Translations under genes and position numbers: made by a program
From: Ensifer adhaerens
Lineage (GTDB): Bacteria; Pseudomonadota; Alphaproteobacteria; Rhizobiales; Rhizobiaceae
Length of the DNA: 64,000 bases
NCBI RefSeq assembly: GCF_001270265.1
Contig: NZ_LGAP01000024.1
Span: 44,619-108,618, forward strand
Reading direction: 5' to 3'
Shown: in pieces, positions 18,779 through 29,133 of the stretch
How positions within the stretch are numbered: the first letter of the stretch is position 1
Layout: each line of letters starts with the position of its first letter
Notes under the pieces: generated by a model
The model's input: the letters and a program-made list of their open reading frames with translations, nothing else
What the model was told of the DNA's origin: nothing
Database searches by the model: none

Positions 18779-19936
18779 TCACGTCGCGCGCATCGGCTTT
18801 GTGCTGGCGATGCCCCTCAGCCATTCCAGATAGTAGCCGTAGACGAAGTGCAGGCCGATGCCGACGATAACGAAGAATGTGCCGGCGATCGGGTTTCGGC
18901 CGGTGACGAACAGCAGCACCTGGCCGACCATCGCCAGGATCGTCCCGAAGATGAAGATCGGCAGAGAATGGCGGCCGACCATCGCCAGCGGATGGTCGGC
19001 ATCGAGCCTGGCGAGGCGGCTGACGGCGGGAATGACCGCCATGAGATAGGCGATCGCCAAAACATGCGAGAGCCGCGTCAATGACAGGAAGGTCTTGTCG
19101 AATCCGGTCAGCACGGCCGGAAGACCGAAGGACAGGTCGATGTTCCACCAGGAAAACAGAACCCACAGTGCCGAAACGACGAGATAGATCGCAGCGATCG
19201 CGATCAGCAGCGGCCTGCGCGGCAGGACGGCACCCTGGCGGATCGCCGTCATCGCGACGATGCCGATGACGAAGAGGAACTGCCATGACCACGGATTGAG
19301 AAACCAGTAGCCCTCGTCGAGGAAGTTGGAAGGCACCAGCTTGAACACCCCGGCAGCGAGCCAGAGCAATGCGGAAAACACGAGGAGCAGCCGGCTGCTG
19401 ATGCCGTTAAGCCAGAGGATGCCGGGCAGCATCAGGAACAGCACCGCATACATCGACAGGATGTTGTTATAACCGAGCTGGTGCCCGAGCAGGACCATCG
19501 CGACGATACCCTGTTCGGTCTGCTCGACGAAGGGCCGGATGTTGATCTCGCCGATCAGGTCCTGCCTCCCGAAATAGAGGGCGCCGCCGGCAAAGATCGC
19601 CAAAGTGACGATGCTGGTCATGATATGGGCGACATAGAGCGCCAGCGCCCGTCGCCAGATCTTCAGCGTCAGCGCCAGACGCGCGCCGGGCACAAACTTG
19701 CCGCCATAGGCAAGCCCGACGGAGAGGCCGGAGATGAGGACGAAGGCCTCGGCCGAATCCGAGAAGCCGTAGTTCTTGTGGGTCAGATATTCGAGATATT
19801 GCCCGGGAACGTGGTTGACGAAGATCGTCAGAAGGCAGAGCGCCCTCAACACGTCGAGGCGCGTGTCGCGCTCCTTGGGAACCATGCGGGCGGATATCGT
19901 CGGGTTCGAACCGCCCCCAGATGTCTTTTGCAGCAT
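18779..19936 (-). CDS. opgC: OpgC-family acyltransferase (periplasmic glucan succinylation)
   Basis: The 385-residue multispanning membrane protein has about ten hydrophobic segments and an N-terminal DTRLDVLRALCLLTIFVNHVPG motif with the conserved Arg and His of the OpgC/acyltransferase-3 superfamily. OpgC proteins add succinyl groups to osmoregulated periplasmic glucans, giving them negative charge. Its position between ndvA and ndvB supports that role on cyclic beta-glucan. ATG 19936 was chosen; an ATG at 20128 would add 64 arginine-rich residues. ATG 19885 (MVPKERDTRLD) is a third option. It converges on ndvA and lies about 210 bp downstream of ndvB, beyond a terminator. Confidence 0.82.
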   Translation of the reverse strand: MLQKTSGGGSNPTISARMVPKERDTRLDVLRALCLLTIFVNHVPGQYLEYLTHKNYGFSDSAEAFVLISGLSVGLAYGGKFVPGARLALTLKIWRRALALYVAHIMTSIVTLAIFAGGALYFGRQDLIGEINIRPFVEQTEQGIVAMVLLGHQLGYNNILSMYAVLFLMLPGILWLNGISSRLLLVFSALLWLAAGVFKLVPSNFLDEGYWFLNPWSWQFLFVIGIVAMTAIRQGAVLPRRPLLIAIAAIYLVVSALWVLFSWWNIDLSFGLPAVLTGFDKTFLSLTRLSHVLAIAYLMAVIPAVSRLARLDADHPLAMVGRHSLPIFIFGTILAMVGQVLLFVTGRNPIAGTFFVIVGIGLHFVYGYYLEWLRGIASTKPMRAT

Positions 19937-20085
19937 GCGGTCTAGTATCCGGGATCTGGCGCCCCTGCCCCACCCCTGTTGAAACGGGCGCCGGACGCGC
20001 GCTTGGCCTTGGGGTAAGCGCGTATCCGATGCCGTCGATCGATGTACGAACCTGTTGAGGGTTCGCGGCGCCGGCAGATCTGCAA

Positions 20086-20125
20086 GAAAAAACCGGCCTT
20101 GCCCGTTCGGGTGCAAAGCCGGTTT
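20086..20125 (-). terminator. Rho-independent terminator after ndvB
   Basis: On the minus strand AAACCGGC pairs with GCCGGTTT around a loop containing a second small stem (CACCCGAACGGG), ending in TTTTTTCTT. It starts about 24 bases after the ndvB stop and separates ndvB from opgC. Confidence 0.85.
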
Positions 20126-20148
20126 CAACGTTCATTCAATACCGGCAG

Positions 20149-23100
20149 TTACAGCAAAATGCCTTCATGCGCGTTTTTTGTGACACTATTATTGATGCTG
20201 ACGATCGGCTCGCGACTTTTCGCATCGCGCTTGACCGAAATGCGATGCTTGGTGCCGTTCAGCGTCACTTCAGCCGAATAGCCGTCCCAGTCCTCCGGCA
20301 GCACCGGGCGGATGACCAGCTTTTCGCCATGCCTGCGGATGCCGAGAATACCCTCGACACCGGCGCGGTAGAGCCAGCCGGCCGACCCGGTATACCAGGT
20401 CCAGCCACCGCGCCCGGCCAGCGCGCCTTCACCATAGATGTCGGCGGCCACCACATAGGGCTCGACCCGGTAATGGTCGGCGCCCTCGCGGCTCTGGGCA
20501 TGCGAGACGGGATTCAGCATCTGGAAGACGCGCCAGGCTTCCTCGGCCCGTCCCTGCTCGGCAAAGGCCAGCGCCACCCAGGTCGCCGCATGGGTATATT
20601 GCCCGCCGTTTTCACGCACGCCGGGCGGATAGGCCTTGATATAGCCCGGATCCTGCGTGGTTCTTTCGAGCGGCGGCGTGAACAGCCGGACGATGCGTCG
20701 ATCCGGATCGACGAGTTCGGCCATCACCGCATCCATCGCGTGCCGCGATCGCTGTTCGTCGCCCTCGCCCGAAAGCACGCTCCAGGACTGGCCGATCGAA
20801 TCGATCCGGCATTCGTCGCTTTCGCTCGAGCCGAGCGGCGTACCGTCGTCGTAGTAGCCACGACGGTAATAGTCGCCATCCCAGCCGGCCTCATCGAGCA
20901 CCGTCTTCAGGGTCGCAAGATGCGTCTCCCAATGGGTGATGCGTGCCTTGTCCTTGCGCTGGCGGGCAAAGGGCAGGAAGCCGCGTAACGTGCCCGCCAG
21001 GAACCAGCCGAGCCAGACGCTGGTGCCGCGGCCGGCGATGCCGACGCGGTTCATGCCGTCGTTCCAGTCGCCGCCGAGAATAAGCGGCAGACCATTTTCG
21101 CCGCTGCGCTTGATCGCCAGATCGAGTGCACGGGCGCAATGCTCGTAGACATCGGCAATCTCGTCGGAGATCTCCGGCTTGTAGAAGCTGTCGTGCTGCC
21201 CTTCCTCGAGCGCTGGGCCGGTGATGAAGGCGATCTTCTCGCCGAGAATGTCGGCAGACCCGGTCACTTCGCAATAGTGCGTGACCGCATGGGCAAGCCA
21301 GACGACGTCGTCCGAGATCATCGTGCGGACACCCGCGCCGGTGCCCGGCAGCCACCAATGCTGCACGTCCCCTTCGACGAACTGCCGTGCGGCCGCGTTG
21401 AGGATCTGTGCCCGCGCCAGTTCCGGCCGATGGATCAGGAACGCCAGCGTGTCCTGCAACTGGTCGCGGAAACCGAAGGCGCCGCTCGCCTGGTAGAAGG
21501 CCGAGCGTGCCATGATCCGGCAACCGAGGCTCTGATAGGGCAGCCAGTTGTTGATCATGGTGTTGAAGGCGGCATCCGGCGTTTCCACCTTTACGATATC
21601 GGTGAACTCGTTCCAGAAGGCCTTCGCCGCATCCATGACCGTGTCGAACGCAGTCTGGCGCAACTCGCCAAGAACGGAGCGCATCTGCTCGTCGTTGTCG
21701 GCATCGCCGAGGATGAACGTCAGCTGCTTTTCGGCACCAGGCTCGATCGTCAGATCGGTTGCCAATGCCGCGCAGGCGTCGCCGTCCACATCGATAGAGC
21801 CGGAAAGCTCGGCCCCGGACAAAACCGCCTGCGGCACGAGAATGCCGCCGACCCGCCCGAGGAACTCGCGCCGGCTTGCCGTGTAGCTCACACCGTCACC
21901 ACCCTCGACGGCAAGGAAGGCCGAGCGACCGGCATAGTCGATGCTGTAGGGGTTGGTCGCTACCAGCGCGTCGGAGGCTTCGTCCCACTTCGACAGGACG
22001 AAGGGCGCCATGCGGGCCCGGTTGTTGCCGAGCACCCATTCGGCAAAGCCGTAGATCTTGAGCTGGCGGGCAGCGGCGGAGCGGTTGCGGATCGAGATGC
22101 GGACCAGCTTGGCCGGCAAGGTTCGATGCACCGTGTGCGCTGCCTCGATATCGAGATCGTCCTGGGTGCTGCGGAAGGTCGAATAACCAAGTCCGTGGCG
22201 CGTCTCGAAGACGACCGACCGGCTGCGCGACAGGGCCGCGTAAGGGGTCAGCACCGTGCCGCTCGCCATGTCGCGGATGAAGATCGCTTCGCCGGGTCGG
22301 TTGACGACCACATCATTGGCCCACGGCGTCAGCTGATAGTCGCGCGAATTGCGGCTCCAGGTGAAGGCCGCACCTTCGGCCGAAACATGGAAGCCGAACT
22401 GCTCGTTGGAGATGACGTTGATCCACGGCTGCGGTGTCGCCTCGCCGCCGCGCAGGCGCACGACATATTCGCGCCCGCCGTCGGCAAAGCCGCCGTAACC
22501 GTTCCAGAAATCGAGACCGTCACCGACGATATCAGCATCGACGGCGTCGGCCGGCTGCGGCGGCGCAGCCAGCAGGGGGAAGTTGCTTTCGCTGCCCTTC
22601 ACCGGCGGCGTCGAATAGAGCGAATTGGCGCGGGCGATCTGGTCGGAGATCGTACCGTTGCGGGCATGGAAGACAGCGCGGGAGGCCGACAGCAGCGTCG
22701 ACCAGGTCTCCGCCTCCATCAGGTCGCGGCGCACCGAGAAGATGTGCTGGCGCGGACCATCGGACAGGCCGCGAAGCCTCAGGTTCTCACACATCGAATC
22801 GAGCGCGTGCTGCATGTCCTGGGCATAGGACGAGGCGCGCTCGTTGATGATCACCAGGTCGGCGGTGATGCCGCGGGCGCGCAGATATTCCTGCGCCCTG
22901 AGCGCTTCCCGGGCGATGCCGAGGTCGCCGTCGTCGTTGATGCGCAGGCAGAAGATCGGGAAGTCGCCCGAGATCGCCAGCGGCCACAGCGTCGACTGCG
23001 ACGCAAGCCCCGCCTGAACCGTCGCGGTATCGGCCCGCAGGTGCATGTCGGGGTAAACGAGGTAGCGGCCGAGCATCTGGAAGCTTGCGGCCTCCTGCGA

Positions 23101-26100
23101 GGTGACGCCGACATGGCGCATCTGCACCTGGCTGCGCGTCCAGGCATGGATCAGCTCGTGATTGAAGGTTTCCGTATGCCTGTAGCGGTCGATGGCGCGA
23201 TCAACGGCTTCGCGGTTCGGCGCAGCGATCGTCCAGAAGACGACGCTGACCTTCTTTCCGGCCGGAACCCGCACGACACGACGCAGCGACATGATCGGAT
23301 CGAGCGTGAAACCGTCGGTTCCCGAAAGCACGGCGTCGGCGTCGAAGGCGGCAGCCTCCGCAAGGGTGCGCCCCTGGCCGATGAAGCGGCGACGGTCGGT
23401 CTCCGCCTCGGTCGGGCGGTCGCTGCCGGCATTGTCGGTGACGAGATGCGCCACTTCCATATCCGGATCACTGGCGCTGCGCTTGTTGCGGCTGACATGG
23501 ATGACGTCGCCGCGCCGGCTGATTTCCGTGCGCACGAACATCTTGGAGAAGGCGGGATGCGCGCTGTCGGCCTCGTCGGTCGAAAGCACCGGTTCGGCGT
23601 AGGAGGTCACTTCGATGAAGCGATCCTGCGTTCCCGTGTTGAGCAGGATGACGCGGCGGCCTTCGGCATCGTGCTCGGTAGCAACGATGCACTCCACCTC
23701 GCTGGTGAGGTCGCCGACGGTCTTGACGAATTCGGCCTTGTCGTCGCCGAACCGCGTCAGCACCTTCTCGCCGACGGCACGTCGCGGCTCTGATGTGGCC
23801 GACCACCAGTCGCCCGTCGTCGTGTCGCGCAGGAAGATGAAGGTGCCCGTCCGGTCCTCGACCGGGTCCGGTTTCCAGCGGGTGACCGACTGGCCGTTCC
23901 AGCGGGCGTAGCCGGCACCGGTTGCCGTCAGCATGACGGCATAATGGCCGTTGGACAGGAACACGGTTTCGCGGTCCTGGGCGAGCGGGTTTTCGATAAC
24001 ACGGACTTCCGGACGCAACAGGTCGTCCTGGCCCTTGCCGAGCGATTCCGGCTCGCGCTTGGCGTTCATGATCGGAATGTCGCGCGGTGCCTTTTCCTGC
24101 AGCAGCAGTTCGGCCGCCTCGATCACCGGATCGGCGTGGAACCATTCACGCAGCTTGCCGGTGAAGACGACGTTGGCGACCGCGGCGATCGACATGCCAT
24201 GGTGGTGGGCATAGTAGTTGCGCACCACGGCGCATTTCTGCCCCTCGGGCACGCGCGTCGGCGTGAAGTCGACGGCATCGTGGAAGCCGTAGACGCCGAG
24301 CGCACCGACTTCGCGCAGGCGACCGAGATTGGCCAGCGCCGCCTTCGGATCGTACATGCAGGCGAGGATGGAGGCGTAGGGCGCGATGACGGCGTTCTGC
24401 CCAAGGCCACGCTTGAGGCCGAGCGTCGGCACACCGAAGTTGGTGTACTGGTAGGTCAGTTCATGGTCGCGCGCGTTGAACGCCGCTTCGGAGATGCCCC
24501 ATGGCGTGCCGAGACGGCGACCATGATTAATCTGCTCCTTGACCACCAGATTGTTGGTCTGGTTGAGGATGCCGCCCTGCCGCTCCTGCATGACCAGCGG
24601 CGGCATCAGATATTCGAACATCGAACCGGACCAGGAGATCAGCGCGCCGCGCGCGCCGATCGGCACGATCGGACGGCCGAGCTTGTACCAGTGCTCGGTC
24701 GGCAGGTCGCCCTTGGCGATGGCGAACAGGCTCGTCAGACGCGCCTCGGATGCCAGAAGGTCGTAGCAGGCCTCGTCGAGTTCGTTGGCATTGACGCGGA
24801 AGCCGATCGAAAGCAGCCGACGCTCCGGCCGGAACAGGAAGCCGAAATCCATCGAGAAGGCGATGTCGCGTGCGCGATCCTTCAGCACCGCCAGGCGCTG
24901 GCGCAGCGCTTCGATGGCGCCGAGGTCGAACACGCCGTCGGCAATATGCGCTTCGCAGGTGGCGACGAGCGTGTTCGCCCACTTCGTCACTTCGCTGCTC
25001 TGGGCCGTGCGCACCTCATGGTCGAGGTTGACGGTCAGCTTGTGCATGTCGCGCGCCAAAACGGCGAGGTTGATCACGCGGATCGATGCGAACTCGTGCT
25101 CGCGCTTGACGGCTGCCAGCGCGTTCTGGAAGCCGACGATGCGCTCCTCGATCAGGCGGCGCAGCGGGCGAACGGTCTTGCGGTCGTCCGGCAGGTCCTT
25201 CAGCACCTCGGCAAGGATGGCAACCACATCGCCGATGCCGTCGAGACTGCCCTGGACATGCGCAGATGGGGCTTCCGCCCATTCCCGACACATCGACGAC
25301 ACCGCGATCAGGTGACCGGCAAGGTTGCCGCTGTCGACCGACGAGATGTAGCGCGGCTCCATCGTTTCGAGCGTGTTGGTGCGGTACCAGTTGAACAGGT
25401 GGCCGCGATATTTCGGCATCCGATCGATGGTGGCGATCGTCTGCTCCAGGCGCGTGATCGTCTCCTCGAAGCCGATCCAGCCGAAGTCGCGTGCCGACAT
25501 CACCGAGAGCAGGTAGACGCCGATATTGGTCGGCGACGTGCGCTCGGCCAGCACCGGCTGCGGCGTTTCCTGGAAGTTGTCCGGCGGCAGGAAATTCTGC
25601 TCGGCGGTCACGAAGGTCTCGAAATAGCGCCAGGTGCGCCGCGCGATCAGACGCATTTCCTCGATCGCCTCGTCGGAGACGACCAGCTGGTCCTCGGTTT
25701 CAGCCGATTGGCTGACGAACCACGCGACAGCAGGCGAAAGCGCCCAGAGCAGGGCGAAGGGAATGCCGATGAAGGGCAGGCCGGTATCGGAAATCGCAGC
25801 GAGCGCCAGTGACAGCACAGACAGAGCCGGCGCGATCCACATCGCCCGGTAGTAGTCGCCGATGCTTCCATGTCCCGCACTTTGCACCTGGGCGGCGGTG
25901 CGCCATTCCAGCATCAGCTTGCGGCTGACGAAGGTGCGGTAGAGCGAGCGAGCGATCGCGTCGCCCATCATCGCCGCGCCATGGGCGATGAAGACGATGC
26001 GAAGCGCGACCTGGGCGTTGGCGGCGCGAACTTCGGTCAGCACCGCATGAAGATGGGCGCGCGCGACGATGTCGTTGCGGCGTGGTAAGAGGCCGTTGAT

Positions 26101-28764
26101 CAGCGACAGCGTCGGTGCGACGAACAAGCTGAAGATCAGCACGATCTGCCAGATCAGCGCCTCCGTCGGCTGCATGTAATACCAGCCCATGACCGAGGCG
26201 ACGAGCCAGGCACAGGGGATCAGCGACCGACGCAGGTTGTCGTACATCTTCCAACGGCCGAGCATCGACAAGCCGTTCGACGGGTTGAAGATATAGGGCA
26301 GCAACTGCCAGTCGCCGCGCGCCCAGCGATGCTGGCGCGACATCTCGACTTCGTAGCGGGTCGGGAAATCCTCGACGAGTTCGACATCCGTTACCAGCGC
26401 GCAGCGCACATAGGAGCCTTCGAGCAGGTCGTGGCTGAGAACGGCGTTTTCCTCGATCCGGCCCTTGAGCGCCGCCTCGAAGGCGTCGACGTGGTAGAGG
26501 CCCTTGCCGGTGAAGCTGCCTTCGCCGGCGATGTCCTGGTAGACGTCCGACACGGTAAAGACATAGGGGTCGATGCCGCGATTGGCCGAGAAGATGCGTT
26601 GGAACGCCGAAGCCTCGCTTCCGGTGGTCAGCGACGGCGTCACGCGCGGCTGCAGCAGGCTGTAACCGGCAATCACCTTCTGCGTCTCCGGATCGACGAT
26701 CGGGCGGTTGATCGGGTGGGACATCTTGCCGACGAGCTTCGTCACCGCGTCGCGCATCAAGCGCGTGTCGGCGTCGAGCGTCATGACGTACTGGACGTTC
26801 TCCGGCACGGTGTTGGCGCCCTGGAGGAACGATGTGTCGCGATCGCCGCGCAGCAGCAGGTTCAGCTCATGCAGCTTGCCGCGCTTGCGCTCCCAGCCCA
26901 TCCACACGCCTTCCGCCTCGTTGAAGAGACGGCGACGGTGCAGGAGGAAGAAGCGCGTCTTGCCGTCATAGGCATAGCGCGCCGAAAGCTCGGCGACCTC
27001 GCGCCGGGCATAGTCGAGAACGTCGGTGTCGGCCGAGGTTTCCTCGGACTTGCTGTCGACCCAGTCGCTGAGCAGCGCGAAATAGATCTCGCCGCGCGGA
27101 TTGGCGAGGTAGTGAACTTCGAGATTGCGCACCAGTTCGTCGACATGGTCGCGCTTGGAGATCAGGCAGGGCACGACGACAAGCGTGCGGGCATATTCCG
27201 GAACGCCGTCGAGGAACTCGTAGCCGACCAGCCGCGACGGTTTGACGAAGAGCGTGACGAGAGTGTTGAACAGGCCCATCGCGCCTTCGGACGCCGGCAG
27301 CGCAAACAGCAGCAGCATGATCAGCTTCGCACCGTTCGGAATATCCATCGGGCTGACGAAGGCATAGACGGCGATCATCGCCAGGATGGTCAGCAGAATG
27401 TTCGGTCCGGCGATCGCGAACCAGTCGAGCTTGCGGCTGAGGCGGATGATGCTCTGCAGCACCGACGGCCGATAGCCGATCTTCTGCTCGAGCGCCTTGC
27501 GCTGCTTGCCGACGAGGAAGGAGCCGACGTTCGGCTCCTGAAGCTGCGGCTCGACGGCGGCCGCCGCTTCCGCTTCTTTCACCATCTCGATGGCGATCTG
27601 GGTGACTTCATATTCGCTGTGGCCGGAGCGACGTGCCAGCTTTTCGATCGTATCGCGATACTTGTTGCGCGAGCCGAATTCGAGCGCGGCATAATCGGAG
27701 CCGTCGCGCAGCGCCGCATCGATCTTGCTGACGCTTTCGAACCAGACGGCCCAGTCGGTGTCGTCGATCTCGCGCAGGCTGCGGATGATGTTGCTCATCG
27801 TCGCATTGCCTGACGACAGGCGGTTCTGCTCGGCGACCAGCGCGTCCTCGACGTCGCTGCCGCGCTTTTCCAGCTGTTCCTCGATCCAGGCGATCACCGA
27901 GCCGGAGGTCTGCGAGCCGTCGCGCATGCGGTAGAGCAGCTGGGCAACGAAGGTATTGTCGGCCGCAAGCGCCTCGGATTCGGTCAGCAGCGACCGGCAC
28001 TTCTCCGGGTCATTGTGACGGATGATCTGATCGGCGATGTCGTTCGCCTTGCGCCGCATGCCGCGCGAACGCTCGACGCGGATGGCGATGCGCCGCAGGT
28101 TTTCGATCAGGACGAAACGCAGGATCGACGGCAACGCCCACAATTCACCGATCTTGAACGTGTCGTGCTTCTGGAAGCCCTCGACCATCGCGGTGATGCT
28201 TTCCCGCGAGACCGTACTTTGCGTATGGGCGACATAGAGCCAGGCAAGCGCCATCGTGCGCGGAATGACCGTCCCTGAGACGGACAGTGTCGGCAGCTGG
28301 CGATAGAACTTGCGCGGGAAGTCGCGACGGACTTCCTGGATCGCTTCCTCGACCACGTGGTGGTTGTCGAGCAGCCATTCGGCGGCCGGCGTGATCGACG
28401 CCCCCGCTTCGACGTCGGCTGCCGTCGCCCGATACACCCTCAGGATTTCGTTTTCATTCTCGCGATGGCGCGGACGGAATTCGAACGGGAAAAAGCCCGG
28501 CAGGGACGGAGCGCCCTTGAGCGCAAGGGCCTCGCCGCATTGCCGCAGATCCTCCATCGAGAAAAAGGTCGAGCGGATCGAATCGTTGTAATCGATCTGT
28601 TTCGCTTCCGGTTCGCGAGAAGAGGAGGACGGCGTGTTATGAAGGGGCATGGGTGCTGGTTCTGAATCCAACCGGGGTTGATCGGCCCGGCTCTCGTTGT
28701 TCTGCCGGGTTGGCTGCGGTCCTGAGGTTCCAGGCTTGGCCGGCGCGTTGCTAGACACGGTCAT
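20149..28764 (-). CDS. ndvB: Cyclic beta-1,2-glucan synthase NdvB
   Basis: This very large inner-membrane enzyme (2871 residues) makes cyclic beta-1,2-glucan from UDP-glucose: it self-primes, elongates, trims and cyclises. The N-terminal half has GT84 glycosyltransferase features (VMTLDADTRLMRDAV with the Asp cluster, QHRWARGDWQLL) and six or so membrane spans in groups near 460-520 and 860-1040. The C-terminal half carries two tandem phosphorylase-like regions and a GH94 domain (GGDWNDGMNRVG, RRGYYDDG) that sets ring size. ATG 28764 is preferred over 28776 because GGGAGG lies six bases upstream. It supplies substrate for NdvA export and OpgC modification. Confidence 0.97.
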   Translation of the reverse strand: MTVSSNAPAKPGTSGPQPTRQNNESRADQPRLDSEPAPMPLHNTPSSSSREPEAKQIDYNDSIRSTFFSMEDLRQCGEALALKGAPSLPGFFPFEFRPRHRENENEILRVYRATAADVEAGASITPAAEWLLDNHHVVEEAIQEVRRDFPRKFYRQLPTLSVSGTVIPRTMALAWLYVAHTQSTVSRESITAMVEGFQKHDTFKIGELWALPSILRFVLIENLRRIAIRVERSRGMRRKANDIADQIIRHNDPEKCRSLLTESEALAADNTFVAQLLYRMRDGSQTSGSVIAWIEEQLEKRGSDVEDALVAEQNRLSSGNATMSNIIRSLREIDDTDWAVWFESVSKIDAALRDGSDYAALEFGSRNKYRDTIEKLARRSGHSEYEVTQIAIEMVKEAEAAAAVEPQLQEPNVGSFLVGKQRKALEQKIGYRPSVLQSIIRLSRKLDWFAIAGPNILLTILAMIAVYAFVSPMDIPNGAKLIMLLLFALPASEGAMGLFNTLVTLFVKPSRLVGYEFLDGVPEYARTLVVVPCLISKRDHVDELVRNLEVHYLANPRGEIYFALLSDWVDSKSEETSADTDVLDYARREVAELSARYAYDGKTRFFLLHRRRLFNEAEGVWMGWERKRGKLHELNLLLRGDRDTSFLQGANTVPENVQYVMTLDADTRLMRDAVTKLVGKMSHPINRPIVDPETQKVIAGYSLLQPRVTPSLTTGSEASAFQRIFSANRGIDPYVFTVSDVYQDIAGEGSFTGKGLYHVDAFEAALKGRIEENAVLSHDLLEGSYVRCALVTDVELVEDFPTRYEVEMSRQHRWARGDWQLLPYIFNPSNGLSMLGRWKMYDNLRRSLIPCAWLVASVMGWYYMQPTEALIWQIVLIFSLFVAPTLSLINGLLPRRNDIVARAHLHAVLTEVRAANAQVALRIVFIAHGAAMMGDAIARSLYRTFVSRKLMLEWRTAAQVQSAGHGSIGDYYRAMWIAPALSVLSLALAAISDTGLPFIGIPFALLWALSPAVAWFVSQSAETEDQLVVSDEAIEEMRLIARRTWRYFETFVTAEQNFLPPDNFQETPQPVLAERTSPTNIGVYLLSVMSARDFGWIGFEETITRLEQTIATIDRMPKYRGHLFNWYRTNTLETMEPRYISSVDSGNLAGHLIAVSSMCREWAEAPSAHVQGSLDGIGDVVAILAEVLKDLPDDRKTVRPLRRLIEERIVGFQNALAAVKREHEFASIRVINLAVLARDMHKLTVNLDHEVRTAQSSEVTKWANTLVATCEAHIADGVFDLGAIEALRQRLAVLKDRARDIAFSMDFGFLFRPERRLLSIGFRVNANELDEACYDLLASEARLTSLFAIAKGDLPTEHWYKLGRPIVPIGARGALISWSGSMFEYLMPPLVMQERQGGILNQTNNLVVKEQINHGRRLGTPWGISEAAFNARDHELTYQYTNFGVPTLGLKRGLGQNAVIAPYASILACMYDPKAALANLGRLREVGALGVYGFHDAVDFTPTRVPEGQKCAVVRNYYAHHHGMSIAAVANVVFTGKLREWFHADPVIEAAELLLQEKAPRDIPIMNAKREPESLGKGQDDLLRPEVRVIENPLAQDRETVFLSNGHYAVMLTATGAGYARWNGQSVTRWKPDPVEDRTGTFIFLRDTTTGDWWSATSEPRRAVGEKVLTRFGDDKAEFVKTVGDLTSEVECIVATEHDAEGRRVILLNTGTQDRFIEVTSYAEPVLSTDEADSAHPAFSKMFVRTEISRRGDVIHVSRNKRSASDPDMEVAHLVTDNAGSDRPTEAETDRRRFIGQGRTLAEAAAFDADAVLSGTDGFTLDPIMSLRRVVRVPAGKKVSVVFWTIAAPNREAVDRAIDRYRHTETFNHELIHAWTRSQVQMRHVGVTSQEAASFQMLGRYLVYPDMHLRADTATVQAGLASQSTLWPLAISGDFPIFCLRINDDGDLGIAREALRAQEYLRARGITADLVIINERASSYAQDMQHALDSMCENLRLRGLSDGPRQHIFSVRRDLMEAETWSTLLSASRAVFHARNGTISDQIARANSLYSTPPVKGSESNFPLLAAPPQPADAVDADIVGDGLDFWNGYGGFADGGREYVVRLRGGEATPQPWINVISNEQFGFHVSAEGAAFTWSRNSRDYQLTPWANDVVVNRPGEAIFIRDMASGTVLTPYAALSRSRSVVFETRHGLGYSTFRSTQDDLDIEAAHTVHRTLPAKLVRISIRNRSAAARQLKIYGFAEWVLGNNRARMAPFVLSKWDEASDALVATNPYSIDYAGRSAFLAVEGGDGVSYTASRREFLGRVGGILVPQAVLSGAELSGSIDVDGDACAALATDLTIEPGAEKQLTFILGDADNDEQMRSVLGELRQTAFDTVMDAAKAFWNEFTDIVKVETPDAAFNTMINNWLPYQSLGCRIMARSAFYQASGAFGFRDQLQDTLAFLIHRPELARAQILNAAARQFVEGDVQHWWLPGTGAGVRTMISDDVVWLAHAVTHYCEVTGSADILGEKIAFITGPALEEGQHDSFYKPEISDEIADVYEHCARALDLAIKRSGENGLPLILGGDWNDGMNRVGIAGRGTSVWLGWFLAGTLRGFLPFARQRKDKARITHWETHLATLKTVLDEAGWDGDYYRRGYYDDGTPLGSSESDECRIDSIGQSWSVLSGEGDEQRSRHAMDAVMAELVDPDRRIVRLFTPPLERTTQDPGYIKAYPPGVRENGGQYTHAATWVALAFAEQGRAEEAWRVFQMLNPVSHAQSREGADHYRVEPYVVAADIYGEGALAGRGGWTWYTGSAGWLYRAGVEGILGIRRHGEKLVIRPVLPEDWDGYSAEVTLNGTKHRISVKRDAKSREPIVSINNSVTKNAHEGILL

Positions 28765-28902
28765 GTGTCCTCCCATCCGCCGTCATTTTCCGGCAAACCG
28801 GAAACTGGCGGAAATTGGCACCGCCCTTGAACTGGGCATCGGAGAAAGCAAAGCCGGCGGCGCATTGGTTTTCAAGGCCGCGTGATGCATGAAAGTGGCA
28901 TT

Positions 28903-28931
28903 TTTTAGCCGTGGTGCCAACAGCTTGCAAG
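28903..28931 (-). promoter_or_regulatory. Candidate sigma-70-type promoter of ndvB
   Basis: On the minus strand CTTGCA, a 17-base spacer and CTAAAA form a plausible rhizobial -35/-10 pair about 140 bp upstream of the ndvB start. The assignment is by pattern only. Apart from this the 369-bp gap 28765-29133 between ndvB and the LysR gene shows no gene or repeat that I recognise. Confidence 0.35.
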
Positions 28932-29133
28932 GATCGGCGGCGCAAGTTTGAACGAATTGCGCACACTCTCATCGGGCGAAAACGGAATAGTCCGCGCCCG
29001 CCGATGGCACCCTTAAATCTATCTATCAATTTTGCCCCTTCCCGGCGCATCTTTGGGTCGCAGTTCGTCGCAAAACGCCGAGGGCGTGAAGAAGGTTCCT
29101 GCCATCGGTCGAAACATGTCTAGGGACGAAAAC

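Noticed and set aside
21139..25812. Two plus-strand open frames of 884 and 622 codons
   Set aside because: Both are antisense to ndvB, with repetitive basic/acidic composition typical of high-GC shadows.
28905..28925. Possible sigma-54 promoter for ndvB (TTGGCAC)
   Set aside because: The -24 element is present, but the required TGC at -12 is missing at the right spacing.
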